A stretch of DNA of 64,000 bases from Tenebrio molitor (GCF_963966145.1 NC_091055.1:11222001-11286000), one strand, 5' to 3'. Positions 34,817-47,110 are shown, numbered from the stretch's first letter. The notes: a model not told the origin generated them from the sequence alone. Numbers and translations are program-made.

Positions 34817-36575
34817 TGACTATTGTAAGCGAAGTTTAAAAATGCACAGAAAAACATGATCGAGTTAGGGGAAAGGAAGCCCCATGGTGAGTCACTGTAT
34901 GCCCTTGATTTGTGACAGATGTGTCAAGTGTTTATCGTTTGCATGTTTGTACTGTCCCAATTGAGTGTACCAAGTCCGGACCTGTGCTTTCCCGAGTGAA
35001 GTGAAAGTGAGTCCGATTGTAGATTATCGTACGACTGCAGCTGAGATTTGTCTAATTTAATATGTATCGACGAGACGACGAGATGGTTGTCAAATGTTGA
35101 GTGGATAAAGCCCTTGGGTAAAAACCAAGTCTTACACTAAGTTACTATTAATGACAAAAATTAGTCAAGTGAAACGTTATGTATAAAAGTGTAATAAAAT
35201 AATAATAATAAATTACACATTTTGGTTTTTTTTTGAATAAAATTATGCGCAACAGCTCAACAAGTTGAGAATGTTGTGAAACCCATAAGTATGTGTAGGT
35301 ACTATTGGGGACACGGAAAACTGGGCAGATGTGTGATTCAGTTGTCAAAATTCTAAACCATACCTTAGCTACTCATAACCAAGTTGACAGTTTTTTTGAA
35401 AATATCACGACCTGCTAGATAGTCAGAGTGTCTATAGCGGCCTGGGCGTAGACCGAAAAATCCTATGTTCTCATGATTCTGACGTTTAGGGTTGATTTCG
35501 GGGGTTGCTGTTAGCAACTAACTGTCATGCTATCACATCGTCATGTGCATCGTGACAATTTTGACATGCAGTCCACACACATGTATCTGCATGATGCATG
35601 CAGTCATGCGTAGTTGTCCAGTGATAAATGATACATTACTTTAATTGTAATTACAGTTTGGATATTCTAAATGGCAAAAGCAAAATGTTGCGCACTGGTT
35701 CGGTTGTGCGGGAGGGACAAACTTTCGGCGCCGCGTTTTTTGAAAATATCTCGGTCAGTGGCGAGTGCAAATTCATAGAATAATAATTTGCCCAAAATGA
35801 TATTACATTCAAAACTGTACAAAACGTAAAATATCCTTTCCACTCATTTCCACCAAGAATGGCACGGATTAATTAAGCAAATATAGGTAATTGTTTTGTT
35901 GTGGACCCATCTTTATCTGAAATGACCCGCTTAGGAAATAATGTAGGTACTGCAAATCCAAGAATGAGATTATAATTTTAATATTAATCTAGAAATAGGT
36001 TTACAACATTACAACTAACGGAATTTGTTGTTGCTGCATTTACCGCAATATCAGTTCTAATATGATAAAAAAGCTAGTTCATAAACACTAACAGCAAAAT
36101 GCTAAAAACCAGAAACACCACACAGAACTAGCATCAACAAAATTAATAAAATTGTTGTTATTAAAGCTACTTTTAAACTGCGACACTCTTTGAGTCTTTG
36201 ACACTGCATTTTGACAACTTCACTGAATTCATTAAATTTGTTTATGAGGTTATGATTATTTAGTGACATTCCCCCCTAAAGTGGCGCCGTGGAGATCACA
36301 GGCACTAAAGCTTCGCCCAGGCAGATGTATAGTGAAATATGTCAATCATCAAGACGGCGGTGGAAAATATCAATCATAATGACGGTAAAGGTGCATTTAC
36401 ATTGACACTTTTTGAAATGACAATAACAGACTGCCCAGGATTCCATGTCCCTCATTGTACATACTTACCTACAAGTATACCCAGTCCAATGCCTTACATT
36501 TTTAATTGTTTATTTAATTTTATCGATTCAGTTTTATGACTGCAAAAATGTAAGATGTTCTATTTTTATTATACG
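34817..36575. other. intronic stretch downstream of the transposase gene
   Basis: Probably begins with the 3' UTR of the transposase-nuclease gene; an AATAAA lies at 35193-35198. The rest holds no ORF with a recognisable domain and no clear repeat pair that I can delimit. Confidence 0.4.
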
Positions 36576-37528
36576 TAGGGGAGACCGGTGTCAATTGTAA
36601 CAGGTGTCGAAACTAACAGGGCTGATTTTAGCGCCATTTTTGATATAAAGTTTGAAAAGTCTTCAACAACGTATGGCATATCTACTTTACCAATCGAGCA
36701 TTGGTTGGCGCAATGCAAGTAGGTCGCGTTGTTCTTATTTAAAAAGATTTGTGATAATTGCAGCAAAACGTAAGTTTCCGCACACAAGTATTTTTCGGTC
36801 TACACCCTAGTTTATTATACTTATTACAAATCTGATTAAGACCCCACAATGCATGTTCTTTTAGCTATCTGTTGAATACGTTAAATTTGTCAGGTTATAC
36901 AGCATGTATCATAAGGGAGGTGGAGAATCAGAAATGTCAACTTGGTGTCGATTGTAACACATGAGACGGTGTCAATTGTTACATATTAAAACCCATTAAA
37001 AAAAATAAAATTGTTCATGATAGCGATTCGTTTGAAGAGGATGAGCAAGATAAGGAAACTTTCTGTTTAGTATTATAACACAAGCTAAAAAGAGTGGATC
37101 CAGTGTAGAGATTGCAAACAATGGGCACATGTTAGTTGCACTGATGAAGATCCTTATTTTGTATGCATTAATTGTCTCTGGGATTAATTTTATTAGTATT
37201 ATTTATGAATACTGTTTAATTTCAAAATTTTTATAATAAAGTTACGTGAGTTCTGGATATTTTTTGTTGTTGTTAATGTTTGTAACAATTGACACCAGTC
37301 CTGTTACAAATGACACCAAATAGGTGTCAATAGTAACACCCGACACGTGAGATAATTTTGGAACTATTCTAAAAAACCATTTTTGGCAGGCAAATTATAA
37401 AATCGGTATAAGTATGTCAAATTGTTACTTATGTTGACAAGAAATAATCCGATAAAAATTACTTAAAGGGGTTCCTCAGGAAAAAAATACTAAACAATTT
37501 TCGTTACATTTGACACCGGTCTCCCCTA
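36576..37528. mobile_element. pogo-like TA-flanked element
   Basis: Ends TAGGGGAGACCGGTGTCAAT at 36576 and its complement ATTTGACACCGGTCTCCCCTA at 37528, both abutting TA. At least seven internal copies of a GGTGTCAATTGTAACA-like motif, in both orientations (36587, 36944, 36968, 37281, 37303, 37322, 37503), look like subterminal transposase-binding repeats. It contains a coding remnant at 37019-37187 (listed separately). Confidence 0.8.
37019..37187 (+). pseudogene. C-terminal PHD-like tail of a pogo-type transposase, decayed
   Basis: An acidic segment (DSDSFEEDEQDKETFCLVL) ends in a stop. After a frameshift the sequence reads EWIQCRDCKQWAHVSC, then TDEDPYFVCINCLWD and stop. The pattern CxxCxxWAHxxC...FxCxxC is the PHD-like zinc finger often found at the C-terminus of insect pogo/Tigger-type transposases. 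The DDE catalytic domain is missing, so the element is an internal-deletion derivative. Confidence 0.7.
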
Positions 37529-37529
37529 C

Positions 37530-38090
37530 ATTAAAATTGAAAAATTAAAGGTAAGATTGGTGGAATAGGAACTCTACTCGCATACAATGTTGTTGAAATA
37601 CATCGAAAGTGACCAAAAATTCGGGAAACACTTCCCGAAACTGGTAGGTACGTTGCTAGCAGCGAGTACTGCTAACCAGTAATTCGATTATAAATGCTGC
37701 GTGTTTAAAACAATAATAATTGTGAACGCCTAATAAGTATTACATGTTCTTAATAACCAAATTCACGTAATTAGAATTACCTAATTGCTACTTCATAAAA
37801 CAACCAACCTCTATGTACCGACACCTACTATAAGAAATAAGAGACACATGGACAAATGGACACAAGTTTCTTATTTTTATTGTGTGGCAGATACATAGGG
37901 TACGGGTAGTTTGCACGGTGTTGCCGGCTTAGTTTCATAGCGTTGAAATGAATTAACGAACGCGTCAATTTCTGTCTCATTCTCACAACCATCATTATGA
38001 CAAAGATAGCAAAGTTCACGATGTCCGAGTTATGTTCAAGTGACGATTTTACCAAGAACTAGGACGGGTGGTCAGAATGGAAACGTAAGG
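37530..38090. other. intronic stretch, no feature
   Basis: No gene or repeat recognised. Confidence 0.45.
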
Positions 38091-38134
38091 GGACTGTTTG
38101 TTTACGTTGAGAAAAGTCACGTGATATGGTTCCC

Positions 38135-38300
38135 TCTTAAGGCACGACAAGCGCAGCGAGGAGTGCACTAAAGGAACCAGTTCGACAAAATCTCTTGTGA
38201 AACGAGTGTAAAACATGCTATTTTTTCTATTTCGGCTTCACTAATTTAATTTAAAAAAATATAAAATATGTAATTATCTAGTGACTTTTATTTTAATGCA
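38135..38300. repeat. hairpin-core repeat, copy at 38.1 kb
   Basis: Core GGCACGACAAGCGCAGCGAG followed by GAGTGCACTAAAGGAACCAG, TTGTGAAACGAGTGT and CATGCTATTTTTTCT. It closely matches 38612-38700 and 56096-56180. Confidence 0.75.
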
Positions 38301-38550
38301 ATTGGGTTGGTATCTCGGTTGGTATTGATGAAGCAATCTCATTTCATTGAAAATTAAATTTTAAATTGTCTCCCAAATGTTGTTACAATACTAATCTACC
38401 CCCTTAATATTTTATTTTGATCCCACAACATGGATTCAGGTTCAAATGACATCACATTTAACACTGATATTTATCAATACCTACCCCATCTTCAATAATC
38501 ATTAGAAACGATGCTATAAAGTGTTCGTCGTGTAACTGTTTTCAGTATCA

Positions 38551-38857
38551 CAATAGTATATTGTTATACGAGTTGCAGAACACAGTCTATTGTCGAATGA
38601 GAAGGTCTAGGGCACGACGAGCGCATCGAGGAGTGCTCTAAAGGAACGAGTTCGACAACATGTCTTGTGAAACGGGTGTCACATGCTATTTTTCGTGTTC
38701 ATTTAAGCAAAGTCCTAAAAAACAGTAAGTAATTGTAAATTTTGAGGTTATCTTTGACAGATGTCAAGTTAGGTACATAAACCAAAGGGTTTATATATAT
38801 TTAGTTATATACATACCACTTTTCACGTTATGTATCTCAGGAAACGAATACAAAAAA
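38551..38857. repeat. hairpin-core repeat with TTTGACAGATGT body
   Basis: ATTGTTATACGAGTTGCAGA, core GGCACGACGAGCGCATCGAG, GAGTGCTCTAAAGGAACGAG, then the body (GAGGTTATCTTTGACAGATG, ACGTTATGTATCTCAGGAAA) shared with 11740-11890. It sits about 400 bp from another core copy. Confidence 0.75.
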
Positions 38858-38889
38858 TGCTCATTGTGACACCGAAATAAAAAAAAAAA

Positions 38890-39270
38890 ATAATTGTTGC
38901 ATTGTTTGTATTTATTTACTAATTTTAAAATTAGAGTAACCGCTAAAAAGCATTTTAAACAGTTTTTTTTTTATAAAAGTATCTTGGAATATGCGAATTC
39001 TTTGATAATTTACTACAAAAAATCTTCAGGAAATGATTTATTTTTATTTTATTGGAATTTTGAGCAGTGCATAAAAAATACTAGCCTAAATAAAAAAATA
39101 TTTTATCTGTTGAAAGTAAACAAACGATCACATATGTTGTTAGTGCACTTAAAAGATCTTTAACTGGATATTTATCATAATACATAATGATTTATAATAC
39201 CAATTTTTTATAAAACAATATTCCTTTTCAGCTATTGCACTTTTAATTTTTTAATTTGTGTCCATCGTTT
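38890..39270. repeat. dispersed repeat family X, copy 3
   Basis: Contains AGAGTAACCGCTAAAAAGCA, TGTTGTTAGTGCACTTAAAA, CTGGATATTTATCATAATAC and GCACTTTTAATTTTTTAATT, in the order seen at 25700-26430. More diverged than the other copies. Confidence 0.55.
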
Positions 39271-39779
39271 AAAATCTCATTTTATCTGATCCTCTAATTT
39301 TTGAGGAAACTTCTCTTTCTTTCGATAGCTGAGTCATTCATGTAGGAGACTTCTTCACCTCTCATCTCACTTACTAACTAACCTCTGTTCGCGACACAGG
39401 TACGGATTAGAAAAAGTTCCAGGTGCATGTCGACTATTCCTCATCCGTTACAGTATTTACTGAATTGCTAAACAAGATTTACTTAATAAAAATTTAATTG
39501 TCTTTTTTTAACATTTATTTGGGGTTACATATTGTCTACTGACTGCAACGCAAAGAAAACTCAAAACAATTGATAGCACGTCTTAATGAACGGTACAATC
39601 AAATGGGAACATTTTAAAAAATATCGAAAATATGAATTGATCGCTAACTATGTATTTATGTATATTTTTAATTTGTGTTGAGTTGAAGAACTAAAGTAAA
39701 ACCAAATTTCGAAACGTGAATCTTTCAAGAACCCCCAAAAAATATGCAACCATAAGTTTATCAATTACTATTTATTACA
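39271..39779. other. intronic stretch, no feature
   Basis: No gene or repeat recognised. Confidence 0.4.
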
Positions 39780-40330
39780 TACAGGGTGAGTCGGGAAGAA
39801 CGGCCGAAACTCCATGAGTGTATTTACACGTGTAAATAATGTAAAAGAAACTATATGTTCTTATCCGATTTTCATTTGTTTTCAAGTTATTAAAAGCGTA
39901 ATGAAGAATTTTATCTAGCGGTCTACTTATCTCCAAATTTTCGCTTGTTTTCACATTCAAAACATTTTGTAATCAAAGTACCTATACCATGTTTGAGGCT
40001 AAAAAACATTTTGCTGGTTGAAAAATGAAGTACACAAAGTACAAGTGAACACTCGGAGAGCACTAATTCGACTTATGTATTAGAAATACTGCAGCCAAGA
40101 AAGGCATGAAACAATTAGAAGGGCAACAAGCACCCTTTGTAGATAAAGCAAAAAAAAACGCGCTTATTAAAAGAATGTTAATGTTTGCGATTTTGTTTAT
40201 TTGTTATTAAGCTATAACCTGAAAACAAAAGAAAATCGGATAAGAACATATGAGTTTTTTTTAACATTATTTTCATATGTAAATACATACACTCATGGAG
40301 TTTCGGCCGTTCCAACCGACTCACCCTGTA
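39780..40330. mobile_element. 551 bp TA-flanked inverted-repeat element
   Basis: TACAGGGTGAGTCGGGAAGA at the left; the right end is the complement TCGGTTGGAACGGCCGAAAC preceded by TACAGGGTGAG. The arms of roughly 110-140 bp share CGGCCGAAACTCCATGAGTG and GTTCTTATCCGATTTTC. No ORF of note. Confidence 0.85.
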
Positions 40331-40414
40331 TACATTTTTTGGTATCTCGAAATACAATTCGTTTTCCATTGAAAGTGGATTTATTTTGTTTGAGATTAAA
40401 TTTATATTATTATA

Positions 40415-40632
40415 AAAAAGGATACACGGCATCGAGGTCGATTTTATTTGTCATAAAGTACATATTTTTTTTTCATGTATTATCATGATTTGTCCTTGTC
40501 CTATGCGCCCACTTTTTACAAGACTACGTCATCATACATTACTGAAATTATGTATAATGAATTAATGAAGCTATGAAGTATCAAAGTCGCCCATCCGAAT
40601 AGCGAGTGCGTCGGACATTGCTTAATCTCACC
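40415..40632 (-). mobile_element. SINE with 5S rRNA-derived head, copy 2
   Basis: Minus-strand sequence starts GGTGAGATTAAGCAATGTCC, then GACGCACTCGCTATTCGGAT and GGGCGACTTTG. This is the same 5S-derived head as at 5972-6030 but more decayed (box C broken). It ends in CGACCTCGATGCCGTGTATC, the same 3' boundary as copy 1. Body shortened by deletions to about 218 bp. Confidence 0.65.
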
Positions 40633-40689
40633 GATGGAATGCTGATAGTTCTTTCATAGTTTAGTTGGTTTAGTTACACGTGTTCAGAT

Positions 40690-41350
40690 TTCGATGTTGT
40701 CGATATTCTTTCTGCATTTTTGATTTTGCAGCGCCTTTGTCGGGCTCGTTTGTTTTTTGTCGGTCGGCTCGTGGGTAGATTGTGATAAAGGGCGTTGGAT
40801 CACGTGTAAAATCGTATTAATTATCACCTGAATGTCGACCGAGCTGGGACTTAATAGATTCAGCAGGGAGCGAGAACTAGCCCGACGAGATTGACGAATG
40901 TAATTGAAACCAGACCTGTTAAATTATACAATCTGTAGAAGCGGTAAGTTGACAAAACACTGGTAGGATTTATCATTTGTCACAAAAATGCATACCTAAC
41001 AAACCGCGGCATTCGTTTTGCAAAAAGTTACGACCGTTTCTGCATTTCAATTAAAAATGTGCAAACATTAGCTCGTCATTTATGCTTGGCGAAATTCCAT
41101 AATTGATTGTGTTAGTAAAATGTTGGGTGCGCTCGTAATGAAAGCCACTTTTCGCGAGATAAAGGCATATTTCAGTTTAAAAACCAGATATAATAAGACG
41201 CTGGTTAAGAGGGCTAGCGTCGGGACGCGGTTGCCCTAATGAATGCCTCTTTTCGACTCCAGAAATGATACCCTCCTCGTAATTATTACCTTCTCTTTTA
41301 TACAATCGACCCGCAGGAGCAATAAGCCTTATCTACGCCACTGTCCCTTG
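40690..41350. promoter_or_regulatory. GC-richer TE-poor island, candidate regulatory DNA
   Basis: This 660 bp stretch is clearly GC-richer than its flanks, has no repeats that I can find and no coding potential. Within the giant intron of a likely developmental gene it is a candidate enhancer. The call rests on composition only. Confidence 0.3.
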
Positions 41351-41905
41351 TCGCTTATTGCCCAAAGCTCAAATATACCACATAAACGTGATGCTTCAGC
41401 TAAGTAATATAACTTATAACCAAATTTAACCAATTATATTAATATGTAGTTAGCTTGATGTTAGATTTTGTGCTCCACCCGCAAATACACACATGGACCC
41501 GTAGAAATTATTAGATGTCCTAAAATGATTAAATCCGTGGTTTTTAAATTTTTATCGCTACAGCATATCGTGTCAGATGATGAGACTGACATCTGATTGT
41601 TTTTGTTACAAGTGACCAAAAGTGACATTTGAAGAGAAAAATAAGTCTCTTGAAGACCTTTCGGTTGATGTAGAACTCCTGCGCAATTCTTGTAGAGAAA
41701 AATTTTCAAAACTTTTTGAACTGTGGACCAATAAGAAGTAGTAGATCAAAATTATGGAAAAATTGTGTTTTGCAATGTTTGAGTATTTTTATTGACACTT
41801 AGTAGTAGATATTTTAGTCGTGTAGAAAGAATAAACAAAAATATAAAATTGAACTTTTCGTATAGGTATGTCTAGGTTTTTGACATAAGTAAACAATCAC
41901 ATGTA
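41351..41905. other. intronic stretch, no feature
   Basis: An 82-codon minus ORF at 41461 has no recognisable domain. Nothing else was seen. Confidence 0.4.
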
Positions 41906-42319
41906 TACAGGGTGTTAGTAAATGGTTGGGAATAAATTTCGGGGTGAATTCCATATGAAAAATCTGGTTTAAAACCTAAATAAAGTTTTTCGTTAAAATG
42001 AGTAGTTTTCCCAAAAAAGAAAAAATAAAAATAAATGTATTCTGGCATATCCGTATTTTTTTTTGAAATACTGCGAAATAATAATGGTTTAAAGAAAAAA
42101 TTTAAACGTGGAACGTTGTAATTTAAAAAAAAAAAATGAAAACTAATGCGATTTTAGGCAGACAAATGAACTAATTAGAGAAATTCTCCAACAGTGGACT
42201 CCATTTTTTTTTGAGAAAACTACTCATTTTAACAAAAAACTTTATTTAGGTTTTAAGCCACATTTTTCGTAAGGAATTCACCCTGAAATTTATTCCCAAT
42301 CATTTACTAACACCCTGTA
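41906..42319. mobile_element. 414 bp TA-flanked inverted-repeat element
   Basis: TACAGGGTGTTAGTAAATGG at 41906 and the complement CATTTACTAACACCCTGTA ending 42319. The arms extend over 100 bp (GGAATAAATTTCGGGGTGAA; CTAAATAAAGTTTTTCGTTA; AAAATGAGTAGTTTTC). Non-coding. Confidence 0.92.
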
Positions 42320-42756
42320 TGTAGTTGCGAATGTTAAAAATACATATTCAAATAAAGAAATCATTGCTGATTTGTTCCCTTTCAGTTTAGCTATATTTGA
42401 ACATTTTTAATTGTTGCCAAACTCAATACGCCTACATTTTTATGGCAAGCAAAAACAAAATTGATGGATCCGTCGTAAGAAATATTTTTAAAAGTTCGTA
42501 TTAAACGTAGAACATTTTTACATCTATGTTTATTCCAAAGATTGGAATTCCAAAATTGGATACATTCATATTTCTAAATTATACTTTTTTCAAATAGTTA
42601 GAGAATAGAGTACAGATAAGAAATGGTGGAAACATCTTGTCCTAAACTTTATGTATTCTTGTTGTTACCTAAAACAATCGATACTTCTTATCAAGATTGC
42701 ATTTACTTGTTTCTAGTAAATCTGTGTGAAATTTTTTACCATGATTGTATTCCTTG

Positions 42757-42930
42757 TATCGGGTGTTCATTTAAATTTCCGGTTAAAGTTGGCGTCGAAG
42801 AGTGCATTGTGAACACACCACTCGTGTAAAAACACAAACAAGGGTAGGATTTAAACAGATGATCCGTAGTGCGTTCACAATCGACTCTTAAACGCCAACT
42901 TTGAACGAAAATTTAAATGAACACCCGATA
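42757..42930. mobile_element. MITE, TATCGGGTGTTCAT family, copy at 42.8 kb
   Basis: Starts TATCGGGTGTTCATTTAAAT and ends ATTTAAATGAACACCCGATA. 174 bp, with both outer ends intact and an internal deletion relative to 26183-26392. Confidence 0.9.
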
Positions 42931-45147
42931 GAACCTACTGGATTAAAAATTATTAGTTTATCCTTTGATTAACAACAATTGTAATAGCATCTTCTTCGTG
43001 ACTAAATAAATTTAACAATGATCCTTAAATACCAAAAATTAAACGATAAAAATTGTGAACCATCAGTTTCTGTTGGGTACTTACTTTCAAAACTTACAAT
43101 TAAAAAATATACAACTTATTAAAGTTACTTTGATAAAAATACGTTATTCATTGGTTGCCGCATTTTAGTTTGTGTCAGAGTTTTTAATTTTTTAACCGAC
43201 ATTTTAGGTATTATTATAACGCGCGTTCAAAAACTAATCCGTTTGCAGTAGCCGATACATGATACATTTTTGATCGTAGATGCAGCTGAGGTTTTGTTCA
43301 TATTCGTAAGATTAATTTTAGGCTATTTCGCTTAGGTAACAACAAGCATGTTGCAGCCAATCCCAAACATACCAGTTTTTTACTTTCACTATATACAATG
43401 TGTTGCGTTTAAGATGACAATGTTATTTTCAGGAGCAAAAATGTAAATTTTTGCATAATTATATGACTTCACAAGTTCAATTGTTAGGTGTAAACCCAGC
43501 CGATTGCGACTTCGCCAATAATAATTTTCGATATTTGACTTCATGTTACAGATATCACTAGGAGTTGTTTAAAACCAAGTTTTAATCCCCTATACTCCAT
43601 TTCAACGCAAACTTTACATTTAAATTTTGAATAGTTTATTGCTTCTGCATAATTTGTGTTTCATTCATTTTATGAATAAACAACAAACAATAAAGTTCTT
43701 TCGTTTCCACGGCACTCTATTCAAAATTGAACATTAAAACTTGCATCGCGAGTGGACTTTGACAACATTATTTGAATAATCAAAACGTAAATTTTGCCTT
43801 GAAACTCGTTACATTCCGTCAATTTGGGTTTGCAACAACTTTTTCTGATAACTTCTTTCTCTATTTCCCTCGCGAAGCTAAATATCGAGAACTGGAACTA
43901 TATCTCTTTTTTTGTTTTCATCTTAAGTACGACACACTATTATTAACATTTTTATAGCAATCATGAAGTTTTTCAAAAATACAAATATATACGATTTCTA
44001 TGGTGGACATGCAGTTCTTTCACATAAAAAATGTTTTCAGTATTTCCAAAATATTTGCCATTTCTACTGAAATTTTGAGTAGTGTTTTCGGCATTAAGTG
44101 CATTTTTAGATTTTTTATTAATTAAGAATTTAATTTATTTTCCATTAGGTACAATATAATATTAATCATCTTATTTAAGCGATCTATTAACCCATTTAAC
44201 TCTTAGCGACTTATTGCGAAATCAGACGATTCAAAATCAAAGAAATTCCTTTTCGAGAGGATTTCCCTTCAACGTGGAAACGCTGCAGCATTCGGGGCAC
44301 TTTTCCAGATTCCGCATTATTATCGGAAATTTTTGTATTGTAAACTAAAAATGTTATGTGCTTAAGTATTAATTATATATTTAAGTTATTTTTATGGTAT
44401 AAATTAAGAAACTAATTAAATAATGCGTACAAAACATTTAACTCTTTCTTAATTTTTTGTCAGAAATTTAAAAAAAAATTAATTTGTCAAGAATTTTTGG
44501 ACAAACGTCGAATAGCAAATTTACCGTTCATTTTAAGTAATCAAAGGGCTTACTTACCCTTAGCAAGTAACTATTTTGTCAAATTTTGACGAAACTGAAG
44601 ACGAAAAAATACTTGATAAGGATTAGGCCTTCAGGGTTCAATATTTGAAAGTTAAATATCACCGTAGAGTGACTAATATTTTGGTCTGGCGAGTTTTTGA
44701 AAAATGTTTCTATATCTTCTAGTGGCCGAAAATCGCCCCTTTGTGTATCTCTATAGAAACGGTACAAGTGGCTTTTGAAACACTTCAAATCCAAGGAGTT
44801 GAAATGTCCATGAGGCGGCTCGACCGAGTCAAATGTAAGGTCATTTGAAGCATTTCTCACGATTTATTTATCAATAATAACACGAAATATTTAATAATTA
44901 AATTATTAAAAAAGAGCCTGTAAAAAAGCGAAACAACGAAATTATTACACAATATGTATTTAACCAGTGCCACTCTGGTGTGTAACACGAGTCGCCCGTG
45001 TGCATGGATGACAGATGTCAAAATCAAAAATAGCAAGAACCTTCAAGTACTAATAATATTGCAACAAAAGAACTAGGAATTACTGGTGCCTTAAAAAAAT
45101 TGTCATTTTACTGTAACTACAGAAAATAAAATATTATATATCATTCA
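42931..45147. other. intronic stretch, no supported gene
   Basis: AT-rich. A 93-codon minus ORF at 44579-44860 has protein-like composition but no family that I recognise. No repeats were delimited. Confidence 0.4.
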
Positions 45148-45149
45148 GT

Positions 45150-45240
45150 GTAGAAGGTCTTTTTGTGCTTCGCCCAGTTCGACCTCGACTTCGTCTCGGT
45201 CTTCACTCTCTGGGCTTAGCACAAAAAGACTCACTTCTAC
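45150..45240. repeat. 91 bp hairpin with CG-rich loop
   Basis: Arms GTAGAAGGTCTTTTTGTGCT...GCCCAG (45150-45177) and CTGGGC...AGCACAAAAAGAC...CTTCTAC (45210-45240) are nearly perfect complements. The 32-base loop carries CGACCTCGACTTCGTCTCGG. Confidence 0.9.
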
Positions 45241-45649
45241 TCTTAATTATAATTATAATCTACTATTTTGACTCTCTCGGGCAGACATTTTGATCTGGTC
45301 GTGCACGGTGAAAGCGTTTTGATAAAACATAATGGTGGTGGGTGGTGGGTGTTAGCATTTGTTCGTGGGACGTAAAAATAGTCCCAATAAGTTGTGTGCC
45401 AGTAGTGGAACATTAGTGTTAGTAGTTATCTTGCGGTGTAAATCAGGGTTAAGCCTGTGAACGGCAGTTTGTTTTATTATCGCTTTTCCCGTCATAGAGT
45501 CGGTCGGCGGCTTAGCGCCTATAAATAAACGTAAACACCGTCGATCACCAATAAATGTAAAAACGAGATTGGTGCAACAATGCAGTTTATGGTGCGCGAT
45601 GGCATCTGATCGCGGTTTCTTTTTTGGCCGAGTCCACCCCTGTCCCATT

Positions 45650-47110
45650 AACAATTCAGATTGGCGATGAGCCGTCGACGCTCGAAGGCGTCGACTTTAG
45701 CTCAGATGAATAAGTCGACTCTTTAACACGATCATAACATGCAGAATCCCCTTTTCGACAACCTTTTTTGTCATGTAAAAATGTTAACACGTTCCGCGCC
45801 TATCCCGGATTTAAAACCGTCGGGGATTTTCTCGTCACCTTTTAAAAGACGTGTGGATTTTCTTAATTGAATTCGTAATGTTTCGATTTATTCTTCCGTC
45901 TGGTCGACCGTTCGATTTTTAATCCCGTCAGGACTAGACGTGGGAAGATTGGAGAGTGTGATTGTGGGTGGTTATAATGAGCAATTCGACGAAGTGTATT
46001 CAATAACAAGTTAAACTGGTGTAATCAAGCGTCGGTTTGGCAGAACCCCTCGACGCCTGCCGTAGCAGTTACCACATAGCGTCGACCCAAAGCGGACATG
46101 CACCCAACATTCAAATTGAAATGTCAGTGTCATTTTCACTAGTGTGATATCCTCCATACCCTGTTTACGCAGACAAATCACTCTGTTTACGTCTGTCTGG
46201 TGAAGAACCAACCACCATTCCATCACGAAATTAGTCAAAATTCGCTGGAAAATCGGTGACGGTCAGGAGGAATTTATAGAGTTTGCGGTCCAGGTGTCGT
46301 ATATCTTCACCGACAGACAGCATACAGCACATTACAGCTCCTCCGATGTTTTCGGCCGGGTCTGGGTCCAGGTTCATAAATATAAGCAAGAGTTATAACT
46401 CCGAGCGACATCAATGTTAAGTCGGCTCACCACTTCGGCAACGTCTGGGGTGACTTCGCAACCCATCGCAACACTTCCACTAAACGCTCGCCGTAAAGTC
46501 ATCGTAAAAAGCTGCGATTGATGCAATGCCATAATTTATCGACGACGTAAAGTCTCAAAGTCTCGTGTCGCGGCCAGTTCTGCTAATCCCGAGAAACGGG
46601 CGACGGGCGACGTTATTGTTGGATCATCGACGAAACAAGGGATGAAACATCGAGATTTAATTGCGACGTTATGACCATTTTGCAACCTCAAATCGGCCAT
46701 AACTCCGGGACCAAAGAGTAAAACGCACGTTCTCATCACTGTGCAATTAGGGTGTACGTGTTGGTGGGAATTCGGCGTCGCGATGCGTCTGCACCCCGCG
46801 ATTGCACGACCGCTAACAAGTACGACACCCTGTGCATACCAAATCACGTTTTGCTCCCTGTAAAATGCGTAATTACATCATTTCATTTCAAACAGTTAGA
46901 GCGGTTATTTTATTTGCCATGTTCCACGTTTCAATTATGGACGAATTTATCGAATAGCAACGAGGACCGGGATTGACAACAACTTTGATTTTGGGATGCG
47001 GAGGATCGCGGACGCGACCGAGACCGACTCGCTTATTACAAATTCAAATGTCTAATTTATTCCCCGGGATCGTACCTTCAACGAGCATTAATCAAACTCG
47101 ACCCTTTTTT
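45650..47110. promoter_or_regulatory. GC-richer TE-poor island, candidate regulatory DNA
   Basis: About 1.4 kb of relatively GC-rich, CpG-containing sequence without repeats. Short ORFs on both strands (103 and 75 codons) lack domains and are expected by chance at this composition. Candidate enhancer region of the enclosing gene; composition-based only. Confidence 0.3.

Noticed and set aside
35443..36812. Possible inverted repeat pair around GTAGACCGAAAAAT
   Set aside because: The right copy falls inside the pogo-like element (36576-37528), so the two cannot bound one insertion; only about 20 bp match.
44579..44860. 93-codon minus ORF with protein-like composition
   Set aside because: No family recognised and no flanking element; kept only as a note in the spacer entry.
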